From Pisolithus tinctorius (lineage: Eukaryota > Basidiomycota > Agaricomycetes > Boletales > Pisolithaceae): a DNA stretch of 64,000 nucleotides. The position numbers and the translations under genes were made by a program. Each line of letters opens with the position of its first letter. Within the stretch, counting starts at the first letter, position 1. The stretch is taken from NCBI GenBank assembly GCA_024663395.1, contig JANFAH010000002.1:4650001-4714000 (forward strand), given 5' to 3'. Below are positions 17,601 to 29,658 of the stretch, piece by piece. Under the pieces are notes generated by a model, which was given only the letters and a program-made list of their open reading frames with translations, did not search any database and was not told the DNA's origin.

Positions 17601-20087
17601 CTCAGCTGTGGTACGGCGCTATTTTCGGATGGTATTGTTTCGTCTATTTGCTTATCGAAGATGCGCTGACTTCAGGCAGGCTACGCTAATGGAATCATCG
17701 GAGCAGGTATGCGTACCCCACCTTGATCACCTACTCAATTCTCACCTCGCTATTGCAGTTAACACTAGTATGTATAATGTACCCCTTGACTGCGGTATCC
17801 ACAGGCGCTGATCGGTCCCTACCATCAGTCCTGACTCGTTTATATCCCGGAAGTAAGTTCGGGACGCAGTCTTACAGCGACGTCTTGACGAGTATCGCAT
17901 TCGCTGGTAAGCTAAACTCTGCGCGTTCAACGTTCGCGTCACTAGCGGACTAACTCCCCAAAGGGACTGTATGTGGTATGCTTCTCTTTGGTTGGATTTC
18001 AGATAAAGTTGGACGCAAGGCGGGCATGGTGCGCCGTTTCGTGTAACTGTTCGTCTGCGTGTCCGAGTTAAGCGTCAACAGATGTCCGCCGCTTTTATCG
18101 TTGGGCTCTTTTCCGCATTGTCCGCTGGATCAGTGGGCATAAAAGATAGTGTCAGTGGGACGATTGCCTTTCTTTGTGTTTGCCGGTGAGCTTCAGATAC
18201 CTTTCGCCAAAGAGATCACCAACTGTATCACTGTATAGTTTCATACTCGGCATCGGTGTTGGTGCAGAATACCCTTGCGGTTCGGTTTCTGCTTCGGAAC
18301 AGACGGAGCAGGAAGGCATCGCCAAAAATGCACAACACCGGTGGTTGGTACTTGCTACCAGTGAGTAACGTAGGTGGTCCATCAATTGTTACTAACCCTT
18401 CATAGATACCATGATCGATGTGGGTTTTGTGATTGCTGCTTTTGTCCCACTTGTGCTGTACTGGATGTTAGTGTCTCGTGGTGTTATTGTGGTCTCTATC
18501 TTATGGCACTTAGCTTTGGTGAAAATCACCTTCGTGCGGTCTGGGGTCTCTCGCTTGGTCTCGGCGCTGTTCCTGCATTTGCTGTCTTGCTCTGGCGTTT
18601 GCGCATGGAAGAACCCGAATGTTATAAGAAGAACTCAATGAAAGCTGTGCGAATCCCCTACGGACTCGCATTAGCACGATACTGGAAGAGTTTGCTCGGA
18701 TTGTCATTGGCGTGGTGCGTGGTCATGTTAACTTCCGAGTGGTGAATTGATATTGAAATGGTGGGGCAACAAAAGGTTCATTTACGATTTCATAACGTAT
18801 GTGCACGTTAATTGACGGCTCATCGGGGGCACGACGCTAATGCAGGTTTCGTAGGTACCCTGTAAGCTGACACTCTTTCCGTGAATGTCGGACGTTTCTC
18901 TCATCGGTTGTAGTTTGGCATCTATTCTTCTACAATTACAAACAAGTAAGTGTATATGCTTTGTTACTAATAGGGTTAGGCCTCATGGGAATCGTAGCGT
19001 CACAGGAGGCAGTTCGTCGTTGACGGTTGTGTTTGGATGGGCCGTTGTCATCAAGTAAGCCTGTCCATTTTTATTACTGTAGGGTATCATTTTGACTTGC
19101 GGTAGTTTATTTGATATTCCAGGTCCATTATCTACCATATATGGTTTCCGCCGGTGAGCTGAACCCTCCACAGGAACAGTGCTTGGCGCGTTCCTCATCG
19201 ATTACATTGGTCCGAAGAACACGATGGTATGTATTACACACCGCCAGGTCTGCGCTCATCCTGATCTTGTTTCGTCAGATTTTTGGCTTGCTCTCACAGG
19301 CTGTTATTGGCTTCATCATGAGCGGCCTGTATGGCCCACTCACTAATCATATCGCCGCATTTGCCGTAAGCTCATTGAACTTGAACTCACCCGTAGCACC
19401 TTCTCAGGCGCTGCCCAGGTCGTCTACGGGATTTTCTTAAGCCTTGGTGAACTCGGTGAGTCCAAAGATATATATGACACCCGTCCATTTACACGCTGTG
19501 GATCAGGGCCTGGCAATTGTCTCGGTGTCCTTGCGGCAAAGACTGCTCCCACGGCTGTCCGCGGACAATTCTACGGCATTGCAGCCGCAATTGGAAAAGT
19601 CGGAGCGTTCATTGGAACATGGGGTATGTACCACGCAAAGCTCTCTTCGGAACGTCTCTCGAGACTAACCTCCAATGGCTATAGTTTTCCCACAAATCAT
19701 TAATGGTGCGTGTCGATGAACTCAATGTTGCCAAGCCGTAATCACTCAGTGTTTGCTGGTGTCTCTGTTCAGCCTTCGGCGGTTCAAAGACTGAGAAGGG
19801 CAACACTGGCCCATTCTGGATCGGTAGTGGCCTTGCTGTTGTCAGTGCACTCGTGACGTTTCTCCTGGTGAAGCCCCTCACGCATGACGGTATGAGAGCC
19901 GAAGACGAAGCTGTACGTTCTCCCCATCGTCTACTTCTTTTCTACTTCTCTGGGCATGGACTGAAACCCTTCTAAGTTCCGCCAATACCTGGAAGAGCAT
20001 GGATTTGACGTGAGCGTTATGGGCATCCCCGGCAACGTGTCGTCAACGGCATCAGACGTGGAGAAAGATGACAAGTTGGCGGCGTAA
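17601..20087 (+). pseudogene. GIT1-like MFS phosphate/glycerophosphodiester transporter, decayed
   Basis: Exon remnants appear in the right order in changing frames: ANGIIGA (about 17683), DVLTSIAFAG, GWISDKVGRKAGM (about 17988), GIGVGAEYPCGSVSASE (about 18250), LRAVWGLSLGLG and WRLRMEEP (about 18525-18620), LFDIPG, SQAVIGFIMSGLYGP (about 19290), [28 protein letters not shown] (about 19560), VFPQIINAFGG, and a C-terminus ending VEKDDKLAA at 20087. The signature fits the plasma-membrane GIT1/Pho84-like MFS family, with 12 membrane segments. Many frame changes and stops, such as after GFRR near 19155, show the gene is dead. Several intron borders are still visible. Confidence 0.8.
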
Positions 20088-21195
20088 GACAGCTGACAGA
20101 AGTTGTGTGACGACTGAGCCTTGCATGATGACTGCGTTATAACGGCCGTGACGAACAGAATGTGTATATATAATATTGTACATGTCGACGATTGTTCTTT
20201 AACTTGTGCATGACCATCACAAGGCTGTCATTCGACGGCTACGCAAGGCGAAGCCCGCTCAACGGACTGCGATTCGGGCCTCGTCGCAAGATTGAACCGG
20301 TCTACGAGCGTAGTAGATGAGACAGAATAGTGAACTCGCCGCTGTTTGTAAGTTGTCAGGTGCTCCGATCTATCGCTGCTAAAGCCGACTTCCTGAGCCG
20401 CCAACAGCTTCGCAGGGGTCAGTCTCACCTTACCCCAGCTTATAAAATACCTGGACATACCGAAAGGGGTTTTCATACGATGCAGCGCTCAAAGCGCGTT
20501 GCACCTGCCGTGAGCTGGTGACAAATGGAGGTCTGGACAAATAACTCCATTTCCCGTCTTTCCATGATGAGCTGTCCGCCTGCCCATGAAGATAGCACGG
20601 CCATCCCAGACCGGTCATGGGAATCCGGGGGTATCGAACAAGCCACAGATCGCATACGAGGACGAGCTCCCCGACAGCTTGACTACGCCCGATGAAAGGA
20701 TCCAGACATATCGAGAGTACTACGATCGGGGAGCTTGTGATGGTGAATCTACGACCGACCATGATATCGCATTTTGGGGGATGTGAGGGACTCGGAGGGT
20801 ATCGACGAGGATGGGACGCTCGCTCTTTCGTTGAATTAAGACCCTCCCCCAGAAAACGAGGTAACTACTCCTGTGGCGGAGATGATCAGCCCTCTTCTGC
20901 CAAAGCTTCCTCCACGGTGAGTGTGTGTAAAGTGAGTGGGTGTCAGATCTCAATTGCGGATGCCTTTTCTCGAATCCAGCCCCCCGGGGAGCACCCCACC
21001 GACACCGGCGAACCGGGCATCTGGGAATCACGTAGATGGAGCAGGCGCTTCGTTTCCCTGTTAAACAGACTGGCTCGCGCGCCTCTAATATCCACGACAC
21101 CCACTGCACCTGTATCCGGGGGCGCGACCTCTACCCGCAACACCTGCGTAGCCCGCTATGCTTACTGATGTAGCTCCTTCTGTTTTTTTCTAACG
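20088..21195. other. Unassigned region, possible 5' remains of an RBR gene
   Basis: No gene can be supported. Several short open frames run on the plus strand (20586-20786, 20692-21168), with acidic and proline-rich translation. They could be the disordered N-terminus of the downstream RING-IBR relic, but no motif confirms it. Confidence 0.3.
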
Positions 21196-21565
21196 GTGAA
21201 AGCTGTTACGCAAGGTCGACGACTGGTCGCGTCTGCGTGATCTGCGAGGACCCAATTCGTGGATCTAGAATCCGAGCACCTTGCGGTCATTTCTACAATG
21301 TCACCTGCATCACTGACATCTTCCAAACTGCTGGGTGTGAGAGAGTCTTTCCCCCCTCGCTGCCGACGACGAAACATACACCTCCATAGTGCCCAGGCTT
21401 ACCTCTCCTATGCTCTCCTGACGGAATTCCAAGGCAAGAGTGAAGAATTCGCAACACCCAATCGGGTCTACTGTGCTCGACAAATGTGTAGTCGCTTCCT
21501 TGGTTCCCTCACCCAAATCACGTCTGGAACAAAAGTCTACTGTTGTCCTGCCCCTTGATGTGGAA
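21196..21565 (+). pseudogene. RBR-type (RING-IBR) E3 ubiquitin ligase fragment
   Basis: From 21238 one frame reads ICEDPIRGSRIRAPCGHFY..TCITD, a RING1-like C..C...C.H...C pattern. The next frame continues with FPPRC, HSAQAYLSYALLTEF, KSEEFATPNRVYCA and CSRFLG, the start of an in-between-RING domain. The two frames meet in a run of six C (21351-21356), where one base less would keep the frame, so a 1-bp insertion broke the gene. The second RING is absent. RBR ligases move ubiquitin through a cysteine in RING2, so this piece cannot be active. Confidence 0.65.
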
Positions 21566-22509
21566 CCTAAACGCGCGCGGCGTGTCGAGGGCTGTATAAC
21601 GGGCAGGCACATACATACCGACAGGATCGAGGGGCCGAACAGGTGCTCGATATCGGACATACGAAAGGCTGAGCGTGGCATCCGGGCTCCTCGCAGCTGA
21701 TCTAGCTCAGAAGGGGCTGTTATCATGTGACTCGTCAGTGCGGGACAGAGTTTTGTTATTTGTGTACGGTGAGGTGGAAAACGAGTAGTTGCCTTCAGCG
21801 GGATGAGAAACGGTTGTTACCCACCATGGAGTAGAAAGTCGATGTGTAACTTGGTGGAGGGGAGCGCCGTCATCATGGATAGTATGTTCATCGGCCCGAT
21901 TCCGTTCAGCTAGCACCTCAAATTGTTTCGGTTAGCCTCACTCTTCTTACGTTTCTTCCTTGATTTGCGGGAATGCAGCAGTGCCATGGGTGTGGTATGT
22001 TAGCGTGTGAGGGCGTCGCGGGAATAGACTCTAGGGGAATGGACAAACTGTTGATTGCGTTCGGAGGGATGGGTAGTTGGGAGTTCCGGTTCAACGGGGT
22101 CCTTTGGAACTAATGAAAGGCGATGGCGCTGACAGACTTGTTGCACCGGGTTCTCGTTTTCGAGCAATCAGTACTCTTCTTTGTTTATCCGCTGTATGAT
22201 GCTGACAGTTGTACTGAGCCATTCCAGTGAGGTTGCGGGTAAACTGAAGAACGGCACTGGTGTGGCGACCCATGCACTGAGGGAAGCAATATTTATAATG
22301 TCCTCGCATTGTCCTCCGGGCAGGTTCAGAGAACTAGTCCTTGATGCTGCAGGTAGCTTCGAAATACGCAAGCCAACAAAGATTTTGCATGCACGTGGAA
22401 CGAACCTTTCAGCGTTACGTAAATTATATCACCCCCAAGTGCTTAGCGGCCTGCTTAGAAAGCAAGTCAAGAGCTCCTTTCACCGCGCTTATGACTTCGG
22501 AGTTGCCTA
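21566..22509. other. Unassigned region
   Basis: Nothing recognisable was found on either strand. Open frames are short and without family resemblance. Confidence 0.4.
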
Positions 22510-22570
22510 CCCGTTGGAGATCAAAACCCATCTTGCAAGCATACCGTGATTTTGACCATTTCTTATTCCC

Positions 22571-23672
22571 ATGCGTCTTGGAGACTTCTCTGCACACGTT
22601 GTGGTCGAAGGGGAGGAACTGAATGAATATGAACTCACGGTGAACAGCAGTGGAACACAAGCGACGTGCTGGATTGGCTCAGAGGCCGGCAAGGTATGCA
22701 CACGCCAGCTTTGTCTAAGAAGTGTTCAATTTATCTTTCACTGGTAATAGAAATTTTCAGTAATCTGGAAACGTCATTCCCCAGAAGGTCCGGCCAGCGA
22801 AGCGCGTTTAACTGTGGATGGCATAGGTTGTGTCTGTAAGGCCTTGCATGAAACGAGTCGCACGGGCGCTAAAAATTTATCGAAAATGATTCGCGGAACG
22901 AAGGACAGAGATCTAATGTTTTGTGACCTTCAGCTAAGTGGTACACACGTTTATCCGTTGTGGAGACTTCGAATATCTAATGAGTGGCTAAGATGACGAG
23001 GCCTTATTGGGGAAGTCTGTTCCAAGTCACCTAGGGGAAATTACATTGCGCGTTGTTCGCGGAAGCATTAGTTACAGACGTGGAAAGGCAAAGGCTCCGG
23101 GGACAGCTTTGACGAGCCACGCGAACATTTATCACGAGAAGTCCGTGAAAAAGCTGACGACCCATTGTGTTGGGTAAGACAGACTACTTGTGGCTGCCCA
23201 TACTGCATTTGCGATTATGGCCACAGGTTTGGACCAGAACGGGAACGCAACTGCCCCGCCTGGACCTGGAGGTTGAAGAAGAACCAGGACCCACCGCTCG
23301 AATTCTTCTTCAAATACAGGCCAATTGGTGTGCATTTAATCATTCCCACCGGATGTCGTGTTTTCAATTTACATCCAGGGATTCTGCAGGCAAACGGCAT
23401 TGCACCTCGACCAGTTCCTACCACCCTTTCTGACAACCCTTCTGGTGCACAACAAACTCCAAGTGCGGTGTCGGAACGGATAGCACTCCTGGAGGTTGGT
23501 GTGGTTCGACCCTTGCAATGAGTTGGGAGTGATGATGGCCGTCTAGAATGAGCTGAAACGCCTACGTAGTCAAGCACATGATGAAATGGAAGACCAGAAG
23601 CCCAAACGTATCAAGAGAGAGCATATGGAAAAGCATCCCTTCGTTCGCGGAGAAGTCATCGACCTCACTTAG
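22571..23672 (+). CDS. DUF7918 domain protein, copy A (intact)
   Basis: Exons are 22571-22693, 22751-22940, 22992/22993-23173, 23227-23327, 23379-23494 and 23547-23672. All phases join, giving 278 residues. It starts MRLGDFSA with VVVEGEE and ATCWI, continues KFSV.W, then DDEALLGK, SHLGEI, IYHEKSVKK, GILQANGIAP, a basic KPKRIKRE patch, and ends EVIDLT. This is the layout of the Agaricomycete DUF7918 family. The family function is unknown. The C-terminal IDLT ending and basic patch suggest a nuclear or SUMO-interacting protein, as an inference. All introns are 51-57 nt with GT and AG; the last donor (GTTGGT) is weak. The copy looks functional, unlike its neighbour. Confidence 0.8.
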
Positions 23673-24181
23673 CCTGGGCCAGTGATAACTAATATCAGTC
23701 GCATCGGAAGGGTATGTACGCTCAGCTGTCGCTTTTGTGTACTTAAAACTCATATTGTTAGCCCGAGATGGTTGTATATCAATGTAGATGCGATAATTCC
23801 TTTGGTCTCATTCCCGGTGCGAATTTTTGTCTGCGAGATGGGGAACTAAGCTGGGGCAGGGGTTGACGGACTGCGCTAGGCCGGTCCAGCGTGGAGTATG
23901 TGGGCTACTAATCAATACTTGCATCATGTATTTATTATAATGTGAGTCGCCAGCCAGACTGTTAGCATGGATGACATCGTCTCTACTAGTGACATAATAA
24001 AGGACTGGTCGATGGGGAGTCCTTCCTGTGTCGTAAGCGCCGTGTGTGTGCCAAGGAGGAGAGTAACTTGCCCTACGGCGAGTATGTATTTCATTTCATT
24101 TAAAGGCCTCCTGTCACGTGACAAAGCGCGACGTTACGCACCGGTCAGTGAACACAGGTCAGGAAGTTTGCCAGTGAAGAC

Positions 24182-24303
24182 AGTGGCTGCGATGAACGCT
24201 CCCTGACTGGCAGAATGCTGCTACGAACGTTCAGTTCCCTTGCGTTCGTGGGAAAGTTTACCGATGCGGTGGCTGCGATGAACGTTCCCTGACCAGCAGA
24301 ACA
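24182..24303 (+). repeat. Short direct repeat upstream of DUF7918 copy B
   Basis: GTGGCTGCGATGAACG.TCCCTGAC with CAGAA occurs twice, at about 24182-24213 and about 24269-24303. It lies in the promoter region of copy B and is not seen before copy A. Confidence 0.6.
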
Positions 24304-24389
24304 CTGCGCCACGCCCCTTTGACTTTATCCCGTTGAAACTCAAAATCCACTTTGCCAGCATACCCTGATCTTAACCATTCCTCTATTCC

Positions 24390-25496
24390 ATGCGTCTCGG
24401 AGACTTCTCTGCACAAGTTGTAGTAGAAGGGGAGGACGTGAAAGAATACGAAATCACCGTGAACAGTAGTGGAACACGAGCGACATGCTGGATTGCCTCA
24501 GAGGTCGGCAAGGTATGTACATGCACATTCACACAAGCACAAGAATTGTCTAAGAAGTGATTTACGTGGCTCGCACCGGTGCAGAAGTTTTCTGTGAAGT
24601 GGAGATGTCATTCCACGGAGCGTCCGGCCTGCCAAGGGGTTCTAACCGTGGATGGCATAAGATGTGTCAGGACGTGCTTGTTACCAACGTACGAGGACAC
24701 CGCATTCGGTTCGGTGATGCCTCTCGGCACGAACGAGAGAGATTTAATGTTCTGTGACCTCCAGCTGAGTGGTACACTCACTTATCCATTCCAAGGATTT
24801 CGAGCGTCTAATCAGTAACTATGATGACGAGGCCCTGTTGGGAAAGCCTGTTTCAAGTCACCTAGGGGAAATTAAATTGGGCATTTCTCAGGGAACCATT
24901 TATTGGGCACCCAGCAAGGCACCAGAGTCGGGCTCACGGTTGACGAGTTACGGGTCCATTTATCATGAGAAGTCCGTAAAAAAGTTGTCGACCCATTGCG
25001 TCGGGTAAGACAGGTTATACATGTCTACCTGTATTGCACATGTTAATGTGATCGCAGGTTTGGGCCAGAAAGGGAACGTAGCATCCCGTCTAGGGTTTGG
25101 GAGTTTGTGCCTAACCAGGACCCACCCTTCGAATTCATCTTCGAATACGGACCAATTGGTGTGCATTCAGTTATTCCCACTTGACGTTGTGTATTCAGTT
25201 TACTTTCAGGGATTCTGCAAGCGGATGGCATTGCACCGCGACCAGCTCCCGCCATTCCTACCACCCTTTCTGATAGCCCTTCTGGCACGTGGAAAACCCA
25301 AAGCGGGGTGTCAGAACGGATAGCACTCCTGGAGGCTTGGAATGGGTGGAAAATGATGGTGACCACCTAGAACGAGCTGAAACGCCTGCGTGGTCAAGCA
25401 CACGATGAAACAGAAGACCGGAAGCCCAAACGTATCAAGAAGGAACATATAGAGAAGCGCCCTCTCGTTCATGGGGAAGTCATCGACCTCACCTAA
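24390..25496 (+). pseudogene. DUF7918 domain protein, copy B (splice-damaged)
   Basis: A parallel of copy A: MRLGDFSAQVVVEGED, FSVKW, LTVDGI, LMFCDLQLS, DDEALLGKPV, SHLGEI, IYHEKSVKK, GILQADGIAP, and an ending EVIDLT at 25496. Exon frames are all open. However, the acceptor that should precede DDEALLGK reads TG at 24832-24833 instead of AG, and the nearby CAG at about 24822-24824 would change the frame. The last intron has lost 16 nt compared with copy A and its donor is GC instead of GT. Unless alternative sites are used, no full protein can be made. Coding divergence from copy A is considerable, so the duplication is old. Confidence 0.7.
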
Positions 25497-26332
25497 CTTG
25501 GGCCATAATTAATACCAGCTGAATCAGAATGATACATATCTTCAAGTGTCACTTTTGTGTACTCAAATTCATATCACTAGATAATTGTATATCAACGTAT
25601 ATGTGCTCACCCCCTGGTCACATGTTGCTGATGCGAAAGTTTATCTGCGGCATGGGAGCCGAGGTGGAGCTGAAGTTGAGAGGCTGCGCCGCGCTGGTGC
25701 AGTGGAGTATGTGGCACATCATCGATGAGCGGTGGGTGCCATTGAACACGGCGAAGCTACGTTCGTGCATACAGGTACCATCACCATTCATGCACGAGAT
25801 GTGATGCTCTATAGATACATAGGACATTCTGGGGGTGATTATGAACAGCGATAAGTACGCAACAGCCATCGTACACCTGGATACAGACAGACTCGATACA
25901 TACCGAGGGAGCTCAGCAGTTGCATCAACACCTGGGGATAGGATTAACTGTCAAGTGGAAATACTTGCACGCAAACAAAAGCGGCGAATCATGATAATGT
26001 CCTCGAGGCCGGACCCAGTAATATTATTCGGCAGCTGCGCAAATACAGCTCAGGTATAGATAACAGATTGATGGAATGCAATTACCAATGCCATACGGGC
26101 GATACGAATCGATGGTATATGGCTGAGGGTAAGGTCAGGAGTCACAGTCACCTGGCTATTACAGCCGCAATTATGTACGTACAGTCTGTTACTAATACCA
26201 AGATGTCATTCGATGACTGACTCGGTCTTCGGATCGGGTCGACTTTATAATGGCACTCCCTGAGTCACCGGTTTTCTTTTCTTCCCTTCTTAACAGCCCC
26301 GTTTACTGGATCCTGCTTGTGTTGTTAAGAAA
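25497..26332. other. Intergenic region upstream of MFS-1
   Basis: The first 150 bp resemble the 3' flank of DUF7918 copy A. From about 26140 the sequence resembles the region upstream of the second transporter (about 61540-61718), with CGCAATTATGTACGTAC.G and CTGTTACTAATA shared, so part of the promoter was duplicated with the gene. Nothing else recognised. Confidence 0.5.
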
Positions 26333-28166
26333 ATGGCTACCAATGAAAATACCCCCCTACTAGAAAACGTGCAAACGAAGGCAAAGACACCTCTGCCCCA
26401 AACACAGCTGGGCCTTGTCTTGTTCGTCCTTTTCACCGAGCCCATGTCAGCGCAATACATTTTCCCATTCATAAATCAGGTGAGTAAAACATGTGTAAGA
26501 TCACTGTAGAGCATCCTGGGGGCTGATTTGGACGACACAAAACTGGATGGCATTTGTAGCTAATAAGGGAACTAGGTATTACGGGCGGAGACGATCGCAA
26601 GATAGGATACTATGCTGGTATCATTGTGAGTAGGCGTCTAGCGACTTTCTTTCTTTTTCGTGGTAGCGTTTGACTGCGTTCGGATCACTGGGGTGCATTT
26701 TCATGGGAATACATGCGTTCTATTCTCAAATGGCTTTCGATTAACCTCCCTGCAGGAATCTCTGTTTTTTGTCACCCAAGCACTGACGGTCTTGGGTTGG
26801 AGTCGCTTATCTGACTACGTTGGTCGCAAGCCCATATTACTTGTCGGTCTCATGGGTCTGAGCATATCCAATTTGTGTTTTGGGTTATCCAGGACGTTCT
26901 GGGCGCTCGTCGCAAGGTATGAACTCTTGCATTGTACTCAGTTCCAAGGGTAATCTAGATTTTGGCTATAGTCGATGTATTGCTGGGGCCTTAAACGGTA
27001 ATGTCGGGGTGATGAAAAGCATCATAGGGGAAATAACAGACAACACCAACATGGCTCAGGCGTTTGCACTTATCCCTATTGTTTTCTCTGCTGGTGCTTC
27101 AATCGCGTACGTAACCATGTTCACGTGCCTATTGGATACTGAAACCAAAACCCCGACAGCCCCCTCTTTGGTGGCGGGTTGGCAAAACCCCATGACCATT
27201 GGCCCGAGCTCTTCTCAGGGTCGTTCTGGATCCAATACCCGTACTTCCTTCCTTGTCTCGTATCCGCGTCGTTCGCTGGGTTGTCATTCTTCATAACTGC
27301 GCTATTTTTAAGGGAGGTGAGCCAGCGATGCATACCCATGTTGAACAGTTAACCATCTCAGAATGCAGTCACTGCCCTCGAAGCGACATGGGAAAGAACC
27401 ACAGCCAGAGATTGCTCAGGCGGGCACCCCGGGTGACAAAGAAGCTTCCCCAGTACCGATCCGTACCTTGCTCAAAACTTATTCGGTGATGATACCTATC
27501 GCAAATTACGGTATACTGGCGCTCGTCGACATTGGTTTTTTCGCTCTTGTACCCTTGTTTTATGCAACCCCTGTCGAAATCGGGGGATTGGGACTCTCAC
27601 CATTCGCCATTGGCATGTGCATGACGGCATTTGGTATTGGCAACGGCCTGTTTCAAATGCTGATCACGGCTCGGGCAATAGATCGGTTTGGTGAAAGGAG
27701 GGTGTTCTGTTCTGCCGTGCTGATATTCTTCCCTCTCATTGTTATGTTCCCGATTATGAACTGGGTTATCCAAGTTCAAAAGGAAGTTGGTCCAGCCATC
27801 TGGGTACTCATCTTTGCTCAGCTGTTCTTGTGGGCAGTGGTTGATATGTCCTTTGGTATGTGCACTCGTTACTTGATATGGTGAGCAGATCCCTCATGCA
27901 ACTGATACATCACAGCTGTTATCTTCGTGTTTGTCACGAGGGCTTCACCAAACAAGAACTCGCTCGGTACAATGAATGGTCTCAGCCAAACTACGACATC
28001 GATTGCAAGGGCAATGGGGCCAGCAACGTTCACATCACTATTTGCGTTCTCAAAAGAATCCAACTTACTCGGAGGAAATCTGGTATATGTTGTGCTCCTG
28101 ATCGTTTTATGTTTGTTAGTCTTCTTGTCGAGGCGTCTTCCGGAGTTGGAGAAAGATGAACAGTAA
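26333..28166 (+). CDS. MFS transporter, DHA1/ZIFL-like, MFS-1
   Basis: Seven exons (26333-26479, 26560-26625, 26756-26916, 26972-27106, 27160-27316, 27369-27855, 27916-28166) join in phase to 467 residues. About 12 membrane segments are expected. Motif A appears as WSRLSDYVGRKP between the second and third segments, followed by CFGLSRTFWALV and RCIAGALNGN..VMKSIIGE, the pattern of fungal drug/zinc-induced-facilitator-like proton antiporters in the plasma or vacuole membrane. A hydrophilic central loop spans SLPSKRHGKEP to LLKTYSV. The C-terminus is a short acidic tail (PELEKDEQ). The ATG precedes a polar N-terminus with TPLLE. Exon lengths are identical to MFS-2 at 61719. Intact and probably expressed; the substrate is unknown. 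Confidence 0.85.
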
Positions 28167-28540
28167 AAAAGGATTTCATGCTCGGAATCGATACTGCGAT
28201 ACTTAACCACAACCATTCCTAGGACACTTACGACAATTTCTTCTGTGCATGTCAACACATACATATGTAGCTCCAAAACCGAGGCCCTCGGACTAGAGGA
28301 TATCGTAGAAGCGATACCAGCACATATTTACCTTGTCGTAGCTGTCCAATGGTTAACAACATGAATCATTCATAATAGGGCCTCCTGGTTTACAATTGGG
28401 AAGCAGTGCCCCTGCAGATTTGACTCTGGGTCATGGTTAAATTTAGTGGACTAGTGGATTGGCACCTGGTGGCAATGACACACTGCAGTACTCTTCTGTA
28501 AGACTGGCAGTCAGACACATAGGCTTCTTCAACAAGTCCC
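28167..28540. other. 3' flank of MFS-1, shared with MFS-2
   Basis: Alignable with 63541-63930 downstream of MFS-2 (GACTAGAGGAT, CATTCATAATAGGGC and GGGTCATG.T blocks). Many sites are TG/CA here but CG in the MFS-2 flank, showing that CpG loss starts just beyond this gene. Confidence 0.6.
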
Positions 28541-28799
28541 TGTAGAAATATCTGTAGGCAACCTCAGTAGTGAACAATCTACTGAGTATATTAGATGTAC
28601 CTGTAGGCAACTACAGGGAATCAGTAAGTAGAATACTGCTAAAGAATGGTAGTCTTACCCTCAGTAGTGAACAATCTACTGAGGGAACAGTGTAAGGACT
28701 GTGCAGTATGTGTGCTCTAATGGCTTATGTAAGCAGCCAAACATCGCACCAAAAGAAGTGAGAAGACAGGGGAGAATATATCTCCAACGGTCCCTAGTC
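28541..28799 (+). mobile_element. Short solo LTR, copy 1 (259 bp)
   Basis: Starts TGTAGAAATATC, ends TCCAACG, and is flanked by GTCCC on both sides (28536-28540 and 28800-28804). The flank on both sides continues the alignment with the MFS-2 downstream region, which has no insert, so that region is an empty-site control. Inside lies a perfect 10-bp hairpin, CCCTCAGTAG with an 8-nt loop (28658-28685). Two other copies exist at 36099 and 61009. The parental retrotransposon is not in the window. Confidence 0.85.
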
Positions 28800-29658
28800 C
28801 AAAACCATGCCTATATGGGTAACTTCTGTGGTTGGGAGTTAATGTGTGTGTTGTTCCACAACCACAAGAATTAGTTGAGATACTCACCACTTGCTCCAGG
28901 ATGGCTGTTAGATTGCACTGCCAAGGTAGCCCTGCTCATGGATCTGATATGTCTGCATGCAAGCAATGCCAGCATCCACTTACTATCCTGTTCCTTATTC
29001 CAGAGTTTGTTCACAGTAATTGATGCAATGAAGGTGCTCCAAATGGCAGCAGTTGCATGATGAACAGCCTCAGCATCTGAGTCAGAAGCATGATTAAAAC
29101 ATGGCCCACACATCTTGCACTTACCAATCGAAATGGGGGGAGTGGGTCATTTACTGCCCCTGCTGTTCTCTGTCAAAATATATCTTTCCAGAAGGCTTTT
29201 GCCTCTCTGCTGCCATTTGTGCTGGCACACTGTAGAGGAGTCATCAATGAAGCTTGAAGGTGGTATCCACACTAACCTTCATGCATAATATGATTGTGAA
29301 TCAAGAAGCATTTTTGAGTATGCATTAACAGAAATCCAGGTGTGAGATAAGTACTAGTTTCACCTCAACATCATGCCACTTCACTGTTGGTTTGTACTGA
29401 AAATCCTTCTGTGCTGGAGATGGATAAGTTTGTTGTTTGATGCCAAATGCAAGCAAAAAAATATGCCTTAGATGGACCAGCATGATGCCATTGTTGAATC
29501 TTTACATGGCAGTGTTTGAAGTGCCAGTGGCCCCCCAGGTGTACAGACAGGTAAGGCCAGTGGCATGCCACTGTTTTCCAAATTAGGAAGGCATGTTATA
29601 GATGTTTGTGAAGGTTGTTTTGATAATAGGTAACTACCCTTCAACACATTCCCTCACC
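28800..29658. other. CpG-poor intergenic sequence
   Basis: The first 50 bp still match the MFS-2 downstream flank (GTCCAAAACCATGCC). Beyond that nothing is recognised; CpG is nearly absent. Confidence 0.5.

Larger units (their letters stand above)
22510..24329 (+). repeat. About 1.82-kb tandem duplication unit carrying a DUF7918 gene
   Basis: Bases from about 22510 (CCCGTTGGAGATCAAAACCC) reappear from about 24330 (CCCGTTGAAACTCAAAATCC), and similarity runs through the gene into its 3' flank (23700 against 25520, CTTTTGTGTACT). A direct tandem duplication therefore created the two genes, with substantial later divergence. Confidence 0.75.

Noticed and set aside
21310..21726. Minus-strand 138-codon frame
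   Set aside because: Opposite strand of the RING-IBR relic; no motif of its own.
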